This document shows, piece after piece, positions 6,561 through 11,337 of a stretch of DNA of 16,333 nt. Position numbers and translations under genes: made by a program. The stretch is from JARIHD01 sp964610985. Its GTDB lineage: Bacteria > Patescibacteriota > Saccharimonadia > Saccharimonadales > UBA4665. The notes under the pieces are model-generated. The model did no database searches. It saw nothing but the letters and a program-made list of their open reading frames with translations, and had not been told where the DNA came from. The DNA lies in contig CAZSZJ010000026.1 of the NCBI GenBank assembly GCA_964610985.1, forward strand, positions 1 to 16,333, in the 5' to 3' direction. The first letter of the stretch is position 1. Every line of letters starts with the position of its first letter.

Positions 6561-7269
6561 GAAGATGCAAACGCGCAAGGAAATTGATAAAACTGATCTC
6601 ATGGATACACCCCTACCGCAATTAAATGACTTGCTGAACGCCTACTCGCTGCGTAAATTCAAGAAGGGTCAAACCTTACTGTTTCAAGGGGAAGTTCCCC
6701 GGTACGCGTACGTAGTAAAGACAGGCACCGTCAAAACATATAACATCTCGCCGCTCGGTGAAGAGCAGCTGGTTTCGCTGAGTTCGGAATACGACATTTT
6801 GCCCGAGGCTTGGTTCCTGGGTGAAGCGTCGGTTGCGTACTATTTTTATGAAGCTTTTACGGACTGCACCGTGTACGCGATTCCCCGCGAAGAACTTGCT
6901 AAAAAGGTGAGTGAAAGTCCCGAATTTGCGCATCATTTACTGCAGCGTTTCATGCGCCTATATGTGGGGGCGAGCGTGCACATCAACGCGTTGGAGCAAC
7001 CCCGGTCGCGTGACAAACTCATCCATTTATTACACTATCTAATGATGCGTTTTGGCAAACCGGCAGGCAAAGACGCCACGCAAATCGACTTGCGCCTGAC
7101 ACATCAGACCCTCGCCAGCATGCTTGGCGTAACCCGCGAAACCATTGCCACCGAAATCGCCCGCCTGCGCCGCGAAAAAGTCCTCGACTACAAACAACAA
7201 ACCTACACCATCGACAAAACCAAGCTTTTACAGCTCCGCAACGACGAAAACCTGATCTCCAGTTTGTAG
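6559..7269 (+). CDS. Crp/Fnr-family transcriptional regulator
   Basis: About 236 residues with the standard layout: an N-terminal cyclic-nucleotide-binding-type beta-roll (~30-135, including FKKGQTLLFQGE and GTVKTYNISPLGEEQLVSL), a dimerisation helix (~140-165), and a C-terminal winged HTH with TLASMLGVTRETIATEIARL at ~190-209, the typical Crp recognition helix region. The cAMP-contacting GE-L-x6-R-S/T motif is absent, and there is no N-terminal cysteine cluster for an Fe-S centre, so cAMP or Fnr-type oxygen sensing is unlikely and the ligand is unknown. The start is uncertain: 6559 overlaps a good -10 (TACAAT), so 6565 or 6601 (MDTPLPQL) may be the true start. A palindrome ~60 nt upstream may be its own binding site. 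The stop lies 1 nt from the stop of the converging lipoprotein gene. Confidence 0.9.
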   Translation: MKMQTRKEIDKTDLMDTPLPQLNDLLNAYSLRKFKKGQTLLFQGEVPRYAYVVKTGTVKTYNISPLGEEQLVSLSSEYDILPEAWFLGEASVAYYFYEAFTDCTVYAIPREELAKKVSESPEFAHHLLQRFMRLYVGASVHINALEQPRSRDKLIHLLHYLMMRFGKPAGKDATQIDLRLTHQTLASMLGVTRETIATEIARLRREKVLDYKQQTYTIDKTKLLQLRNDENLISSL

Positions 7270-7270
7270 T

Positions 7271-7729
7271 TTACTTCTCAGGGCCGCAGGTATAGGTAAC
7301 GAGCACAGTCTTTTCGTCGACCGGATGCGCCACGCGGGCATAAAAACTACTGCCCGTTTCTATATTTTTTATCGGATCTGTGGATCCCAACTCAGCAAGA
7401 TCTTCATACGTCATCGAAGGTGGACCAAAGCCACCCGACGTCACTACAAAGCGGCCATTCCCAAAACTGCTGACTTCGACTCCATCACGCCAGTCCAAAG
7501 AACCGGTCGCGGTTAAGACAGCGTCGCCAAGGGCGTATTTGCCCTCTTGGGTTGTATCAAAACGTAATTCAATGCTTTCATTAGGCCGCTGTTTGCAATC
7601 CAGATATAATGATTCTTTACTGCAAGCGCTTAAAAGCGTCAACGCCAAACCGCCAGCGGCGACGAATGACAAACGTGACGGATATCGGATTCTTGTTTCC
7701 GATATCTTTTCCGCCTGCAGCCCAACCAC
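7271..7729 (-). CDS. Putative lipoprotein, last gene of the signalling operon
   Basis: A 152-residue protein with a lipoprotein signal: basic residues (RIRYPSR, 13-19), a hydrophobic core FVAAGGLALTLL (22-33) and lipobox LSAC with Cys36 as the expected lipid-modified residue. The mature ~117-residue domain is beta-rich in appearance and has two Cys (CKQRP near 45 and YTCGPEK near the end) that could form a disulphide. Function unknown. The GTG start overlaps the receiver gene's stop by one base (TAGTG), suggesting coupled translation. The signal sequence starts late for this start, so a later start is possible. A 9-bp inverted repeat lies within the first codons. Position after kinase and receivers suggests a link to the same envelope signal, but that is inference. 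Confidence 0.7.
   Translation of the reverse strand: MVGLQAEKISETRIRYPSRLSFVAAGGLALTLLSACSKESLYLDCKQRPNESIELRFDTTQEGKYALGDAVLTATGSLDWRDGVEVSSFGNGRFVVTSGGFGPPSMTYEDLAELGSTDPIKNIETGSSFYARVAHPVDEKTVLVTYTCGPEK
7681..7706. repeat. Perfect 9-bp inverted repeat in the lipoprotein 5' coding region
   Basis: GATATCGGA (7681-7689) and TCCGATATC (7698-7706) flank an 8-nt loop. On the plus strand it is followed by TTTT (7707-7710), so it resembles a terminator for antisense transcription. On the minus (coding) strand no T-run follows. It falls in codons 8-16 of the lipoprotein gene. Confidence 0.7.
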
Positions 7730-8091
7730 TAGCTTTCGAGGCCCTCTTCGACAACTTTAACGAGATCCTGCGGCGACGCCCAAGATTTGAGTAAATAGCG
7801 CTTTGCGCCCAAACGAAATGCTTCGTCGATGTCGGTTTGCGCGTCTTGATTGCTAAACACAACCACGCGTGACTTGATCTCATCGGAATCGATGTTTTTG
7901 AGCATCTCGATGCCGTTCATCTTTGGCATGTTGATGTCAAGTAGAATCAGGTCATACGAACCCTTGGCTATCACCTGCAAGGCTTCTTCGCCGTCGTACG
8001 CCAGCGTTACAATGTAGCCGTGTTTTTCGAGGATCGTTTTATAAGCCTGTGCCAGGCTTTTTTCGTCTTCAACTATAAGTATCTGCTTCAT
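7729..8091 (-). CDS. Single-domain response regulator (CheY-like), second receiver
   Basis: A 120-residue receiver domain with no output domain. Key residues are present: acidic pocket Glu8/Asp9, phospho-acceptor Asp52 in LILLDINMP, Ser80 in VVFSNQD (the Thr/Ser switch position) and Lys102 in YLLKSWAS. The ATG at 8091 starts exactly as the family does (MKQILIVEDE) and has AGGAT a few bases upstream. An in-frame ATG at 8103 would add MRID and is an alternative. It lies just downstream of the first receiver gene (22 nt, or 10 nt from the earlier ATG), so the two are co-transcribed. It probably shuttles phosphate from the upstream kinase to a protein partner or acts as a phosphate sink. Confidence 0.92.
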   Translation of the reverse strand: MKQILIVEDEKSLAQAYKTILEKHGYIVTLAYDGEEALQVIAKGSYDLILLDINMPKMNGIEMLKNIDSDEIKSRVVVFSNQDAQTDIDEAFRLGAKRYLLKSWASPQDLVKVVEEGLES

Positions 8092-8113
8092 ATCTATCCT
8101 CATTCTTACATAG

Positions 8114-8488
8114 TTAACTGTCGCCAGACAATACTTTTTTGACTACCGCAACCAATTCAGCAGGGGATAGGTCGGCTTTGAGCACCGAGGTCGTCACACC
8201 AAACGCATGCGCGTCGTCAAAAGTGATGGCGTCCGAAAGGTTACTCAGCATAATGGTTTTGACGCCGGGAAACTTGGCGGGCAAGTACGCTTCCTTGAGG
8301 AACGTCATGCCGTCCATGACTGGCATCAGCATGTCCAAAAGTATGAGGTGCGGTTTGAATTTTGACAGACGTTCCAGGCCTATTTTGCCGTTTTCGGCCA
8401 AGACGACTTCATAGCCTTCGCTCTGCAGCAGATAGGCAAACGCCTCGCGCAACGGCTTTTCGTCTTCGATGATCAAAATGCGCTTCAT
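8114..8488 (-). CDS. Single-domain response regulator (CheY-like), first receiver
   Basis: A 124-residue receiver domain alone. Glu8/Asp9, Asp52 in LILLDMLMP, Ser82 in IMLSNLS and Lys104 in SVLKAD give a complete phosphorylation site. It has no DNA-binding or enzymatic output. It is 35 nt downstream of the kinase stop and is clearly similar to the second receiver, from which it probably arose by duplication. The switch residue is Ser in both, and both keep ...LSN/FSN. A TACACT 9 nt before the ATG could add a second promoter with a 3-nt leader, letting the receivers be made without the kinase. Confidence 0.93.
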   Translation of the reverse strand: MKRILIIEDEKPLREAFAYLLQSEGYEVVLAENGKIGLERLSKFKPHLILLDMLMPVMDGMTFLKEAYLPAKFPGVKTIMLSNLSDAITFDDAHAFGVTTSVLKADLSPAELVAVVKKVLSGDS

Positions 8489-8497
8489 GCTATTTTT

Positions 8498-8503
8498 AGT
8501 GTA
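8498..8503 (-). promoter_or_regulatory. Possible internal -10 before the first receiver
   Basis: The minus strand reads TACACT (8503 down to 8498), 9 nt before the ATG at 8488, without an upstream TG or clear -35. The match to consensus is five of six. Confidence 0.3.
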
Positions 8504-8523
8504 GGCGGTTGCTTTGTAAAAGT

Positions 8524-10287
8524 CTACGCCGACGTCTCCTTATCTGTTGACGTAGGAATTTCCGACTTGCGCACCTGCGCGGGCATATGAATGGGCATGT
8601 ACACCGTAAACGAGGCACCTTTACCGACCGTCGACTGTACTTCGATCGACCCGCCGTGCAATTCTACGATCTGCTTGGTCAAGTACAGGCCAACGCCGCT
8701 GCCATTTACATCCGTTGAAAGCTCATTTTCGACGCGGGTGAATTTTTCGAAGATGCTGCGCTGTGCCTCACGTTCGATACCAACGCCATTGTCTTTGACA
8801 ACCATCATGACTTCGCCGGGCAGGCGACGTAGGGCGATCTCGATATCGCCTTTTTCGGGCGTGTATTTTATGGCATTGCTCAGCAGGTTTTCGATAACCA
8901 TACGCATATAGTGTGGGTCAACTTCGCTAAACAGGCCGCGTTTGGGCAAGTTGAATGACAGTTTTTGTTGGCGTTCGGCGATTTGATTGCTATAGTCGCG
9001 GGCGACATTACGGATCAGACTGGCAATGTCGGTCTTTTTGGCATGCAAACGAATCCGGCCAGCATCGAGGCGCGCCACATACAGCAATTGGTTAATGATT
9101 TCGAGCTGACGTTCATTGCTGTCGTAGGCACTGTTGAGCATTTCCATTTGCTGGTCGCTCAGCTTGCCGGCGTAGCCTTGCAACAGCATACCGACGTATT
9201 GTTTGACCACAGTCGCTGGCGTACGCAATTGATGCGAGGCAAGCGACAAGAGGTCGTCTTTGGCAGTCTGGACTTCTTCGCGCTTCTGCTTGGCATATTT
9301 TCGTTCGCGGTCAGTTATCAGATACCACACCAGCCCTGCAAAGAAGACACAAGTGATTAAACCGCGCCAAAGCGCCTGACCGGGTAATTGGCGTTCACGT
9401 TCCGAAAGCAAACCGGGCGAACCGGCAAACGTCGTGCGCCATGTATGGCCATAGCCGGTGGCCATGTACGTCTCGGTTTTTGTACCAGGTTGACGCGAAA
9501 CGCTGGCAAAGTTATCGGTTTCGTAGGCCGGCTTATCCAAAGCCTCAGCATCATATACCTGTATGGCGATATGCGGGTTCTGTTTGGTGTTCATGACCGA
9601 TTCGATAAACGTCTTGGCGTCGACCGCGATAAAGACAAAGCCCAGCAGACTCGCTTGACGCTGCTCGTATGTATCGGTCGGCATACCAGAGCGATAAAAC
9701 GGCATGTACAAAATAAATGACGAACGGTTGTGGCGGCTTTCGCTCACCAGATTCACTTTGCCGGTGATCGTCATTTGATTAGTACGTACCGCCTCATCCA
9801 TAGCCTTTTTGCGCGTCGGGTCAGTATAGGCATCGAACCCACGGCTGCGGCCGTTATTGCCCGTATAACGCGCGTCAAAGGTTATTACCGAATATTCCGG
9901 GCGATCACCGTCGGGAAAGATCTGAAAATTAGTATCGTTCTGGGCCTTACGCCGGTCCAAATAGGCCGGAATGTCTGCCGGCCGCAGATAGCGGTTAACA
10001 CCCACGCCTTCGATATCGGGATAATTGCGCGCGATGTCATAGGGTTGATGGTATTTTTCCCAGGATGCCTGGTCGATTCCCATATTAAGCGACACCAGAC
10101 CGGCACTACCCCGCAGGAAGTTTTGGTAGACTTCAATGCGCTCTTGCATAGCTTGGCCAATCATTTGGCGTTGCCTGGTATAGGCGACATCGAGTTCACC
10201 CTCTACACCGTGGCGCAGACTCTTCCAGTAATAAAGTGTCGCCCCCACGCCAACCGCAAAAACCAAAACTGCCACGAGGGTATGCAC
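8524..10287 (-). CDS. CHASE-domain sensor histidine kinase
   Basis: From the GTG at 10287 the protein has 587 residues: TM1 at ~2-20; an extracytoplasmic CHASE-type sensor domain (~40-290, including YPDIEGVGVNRYL and the late IAIQVYD region); TM2 at ~307-324; a coiled linker; HisKA with phospho-acceptor His352 in ASHQLRTP; and HATPase_c with N-box ENLLSNAIKYT (466-476), G1 DNGVGI (499-504), F-box FEKF and G2 GSGVGLYL (529-536). All catalytic motifs are intact. CHASE domains bind small ligands outside the membrane; the ligand here is unknown. The true start is probably upstream: the frame stays open and encodes a basic stretch (WIKHHAK) that would properly orient TM1, but it has no ATG, GTG or TTG. 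ATT at 10338 (I-K-T-T-L...) is the best-placed candidate. First gene of a kinase-receiver-receiver-lipoprotein operon. Confidence 0.93.
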   Translation of the reverse strand: MHTLVAVLVFAVGVGATLYYWKSLRHGVEGELDVAYTRQRQMIGQAMQERIEVYQNFLRGSAGLVSLNMGIDQASWEKYHQPYDIARNYPDIEGVGVNRYLRPADIPAYLDRRKAQNDTNFQIFPDGDRPEYSVITFDARYTGNNGRSRGFDAYTDPTRKKAMDEAVRTNQMTITGKVNLVSESRHNRSSFILYMPFYRSGMPTDTYEQRQASLLGFVFIAVDAKTFIESVMNTKQNPHIAIQVYDAEALDKPAYETDNFASVSRQPGTKTETYMATGYGHTWRTTFAGSPGLLSERERQLPGQALWRGLITCVFFAGLVWYLITDRERKYAKQKREEVQTAKDDLLSLASHQLRTPATVVKQYVGMLLQGYAGKLSDQQMEMLNSAYDSNERQLEIINQLLYVARLDAGRIRLHAKKTDIASLIRNVARDYSNQIAERQQKLSFNLPKRGLFSEVDPHYMRMVIENLLSNAIKYTPEKGDIEIALRRLPGEVMMVVKDNGVGIEREAQRSIFEKFTRVENELSTDVNGSGVGLYLTKQIVELHGGSIEVQSTVGKGASFTVYMPIHMPAQVRKSEIPTSTDKETSA

Positions 10288-10387
10288 TTTCGCGTGGTGC
10301 TTAATCCAGTAACCAGTGGAGGTCAGTGTTGTTTTAATGGTCGATATACCTAGTCTCGGGTCTCCGCGCAGTCGTATTGCTATGTAT

Positions 10388-10415
10388 AGTATAGCGCGTT
10401 TATTCTCCCGTCATG
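10388..10415 (-). promoter_or_regulatory. Candidate promoter of the kinase operon
   Basis: The minus strand has TATACT (10393 down to 10388) with a TTGACA-like ATGAC (about 10410-10414) some 15-16 nt upstream. Transcription would start near 10381, leaving about 43 nt to the ATT at 10338 or 94 nt to the GTG at 10287. A GGAG lies in the leader but is not well placed for either. Confidence 0.4.
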
Positions 10416-10446
10416 TTAGAAAGTTAACAATAATTTTAGCTTATAT

Positions 10447-10494
10447 CTTACGGCACTCGCAACGGAGGTGGTATTAAGATAAAAGTACCGTAAG
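10447..10494. repeat. Separated 7-bp inverted repeat upstream of the small ORF
   Basis: CTTACGG (10447-10453) and CCGTAAG (10488-10494) are exact reverse complements 34 nt apart and flank the candidate -10 of the 26-residue gene. They could be paired operator half-sites or chance; nothing further supports either. Confidence 0.35.
10469..10477 (+). promoter_or_regulatory. Possible extended -10 for the 26-residue gene
   Basis: TGG-TATTAA (10469-10477) lies about 24 nt before the ribosome binding site, giving a predicted start near 10484 and a leader of about 30 nt. The match is moderate. Confidence 0.3.
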
Positions 10495-10500
10495 CAAGGT

Positions 10501-10508
10501 AAGGGAGG
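10501..10508 (+). promoter_or_regulatory. Strong ribosome binding site AAGGGAGG
   Basis: AAGGGAGG ends 5 nt before the ATG at 10514. The same eight bases with the same 5-nt spacing precede the gene starting at 14138, in contrast with the leader-poor starts of most other genes here. Confidence 0.75.
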
Positions 10509-10513
10509 CAGCC

Positions 10514-10594
10514 ATGCTTAGTAATGAACGCGACCTAAAAGGCAAAATCAAGAGCTTTATCCGTCGTAAACAGTCTCAGTTCCCGGAATTATAG
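10514..10594 (+). CDS. Small basic protein, 26 residues
   Basis: ATG to TAG, 26 codons, starting MLSNERDLKGKIKSF and ending QFPEL. It is basic, with five Lys and three Arg, and looks like a single amphipathic helix. The strong AAGGGAGG site at ideal spacing is the main evidence that it is translated. DLKGKIKSF faintly recalls the start of CsbD-type stress proteins, but this is too short to claim homology. It lies upstream of a GlsB/YeaQ-type membrane protein, a family often linked to envelope stress. Function unknown. Confidence 0.6.
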   Translation: MLSNERDLKGKIKSFIRRKQSQFPEL

Positions 10595-10612
10595 TGCCTC
10601 TCAGTTATTAAG

Positions 10613-10641
10613 GCGGCCACAACACTTTTAAGCTGTGCCGC
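10613..10641 (+). other. Stem-loop between the small ORF and the GlsB-like gene
   Basis: GCGG (10613-10616) and CACA (10618-10621), separated by a bulged C, pair with TGTG-CCGC (10634-10641) around a 12-nt loop. No T-run follows, so it is not a classical terminator. It could be a processing or attenuation element 18 nt before the next ATG. Confidence 0.4.
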
Positions 10642-10659
10642 AAAAGGGATACAAAAGCT

Positions 10660-10929
10660 ATGTTAGCTATTATATTTTGGATCGCATTCGGAGTATTGGT
10701 GGGTTGGGTTGCCGCCATTTTGCAAGAAGAGCAAAATCCGCAGCGTATCGCCGCGTATCTGCTAGCCGGAATGCTGGGCGGATTGGTCGGGGGCTACGGC
10801 GGGGGCTTACTGACGCCGGGGCTGCCCGATTTTCGCACGGGATCGGCCGATATTATGTTTGCCGTATTTGGGGCGACGGCGTTCGTCATAGTGGCACGGT
10901 TGGCAGCTGATCATTTCTCGCAGCCATAA
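10660..10929 (+). CDS. GlsB/YeaQ/YmgE-family small membrane protein
   Basis: 89 residues with three hydrophobic segments (about 3-22, 31-51, 66-84). The pattern, starting with an FGVLVGWVAAIL segment, then a Gly-rich AGMLGGLVGGYGGGLL and a final FAVFGATAFVIVARL, matches the short GlsB/YeaQ/YmgE (transglycosylase-associated) membrane proteins; length is normal. These are inner-membrane proteins often induced by stress; no enzymatic activity is established for them. The start lacks a well-placed ribosome binding site (AAGGG is 12 nt upstream). A TACAAA at 10650-10655 leaves only 4 nt before the ATG. It may be transcribed with the 26-residue gene upstream. Confidence 0.82.
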   Translation: MLAIIFWIAFGVLVGWVAAILQEEQNPQRIAAYLLAGMLGGLVGGYGGGLLTPGLPDFRTGSADIMFAVFGATAFVIVARLAADHFSQP

Positions 10930-10962
10930 GCGGGATAACTCTCCTTTTAAAAGTGGTCAGCA

Positions 10963-10971
10963 TGCTACAAT
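10963..10971 (+). promoter_or_regulatory. Extended -10 for the membrane-protein/AAA+ operon
   Basis: TGC-TACAAT (10963-10971) is an extended -10, followed by exactly 6 nt and the ATG at 10978, so transcription and translation should start at the same base. There is no ribosome binding site in the 30 nt before the ATG. Confidence 0.65.
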
Positions 10972-10977
10972 ACGTTT

Positions 10978-11337
10978 ATGATTTTCGAGATGCTGCGCTG
11001 GTGGTATGCTACAGGCTGGCTGCAAGCGGTCAAACGAACTACGACCGGGGTTGTACGCGTAGAGCACGCTTTTTCACTAACGCTACTAGCTCGGACTTTG
11101 TTTGCGCCGTGGCGTCGAATTGTGGCCATGCCAGGCAAGGGCCTGGACGCGCGCATTCATGCTAGCTTGGACAATCTGGTTTCGCGGAGTATCGGATTTG
11201 TCATACGTTCGACCGTGATTATTGCCGCGCTGGTCGCGATGTTCTTTGCGTTTTTGTTTGGCATTTTGATGGCCGTTATTTGGCCGCTACTGCCTATAAT
11301 AGCAGTCGTTTTGGCCGTAAAGGCGGTCACGGGATGA
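10978..11337 (+). CDS. Small membrane protein, partner of the AAA+ protein
   Basis: 119 residues. The N-terminal half is basic and aromatic (MLRWWYATGWLQAVKR, later FAPWRRIV), probably lying at the membrane surface. The C-terminal half has two adjacent hydrophobic segments at ~72-95 (FVIRSTVIIAALVAMFFAF) and ~97-116. I do not recognise a named family. Its TGA stop overlaps the ATG of the next gene (ATGA at 11334-11337), so the two proteins are probably made together and in similar amounts, suggesting a shared complex in the membrane. Ribosomes probably begin directly at the 5' end of the mRNA. Confidence 0.75.
   Translation: MIFEMLRWWYATGWLQAVKRTTTGVVRVEHAFSLTLLARTLFAPWRRIVAMPGKGLDARIHASLDNLVSRSIGFVIRSTVIIAALVAMFFAFLFGILMAVIWPLLPIIAVVLAVKAVTG

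Noticed and set aside
6310..6570. 86-codon minus-strand open frame across the divergent region
   Set aside because: It covers both promoters and the palindrome, has no domain-like character or ribosome binding site, and is best explained as chance. Only its last nine codons (from ATG 6339) might act as a leader peptide, with weak support.
7735..8488. Possibility that the two receivers are one broken gene
   Set aside because: Each is a full-length receiver with its own Asp, Ser and Lys residues, its own start and its own stop.
9730..10353. 207-codon plus-strand open frame opposite the kinase gene
   Set aside because: The kinase frame has complete conserved domains; the opposite frame shows no family features and is a shadow of its codon use.
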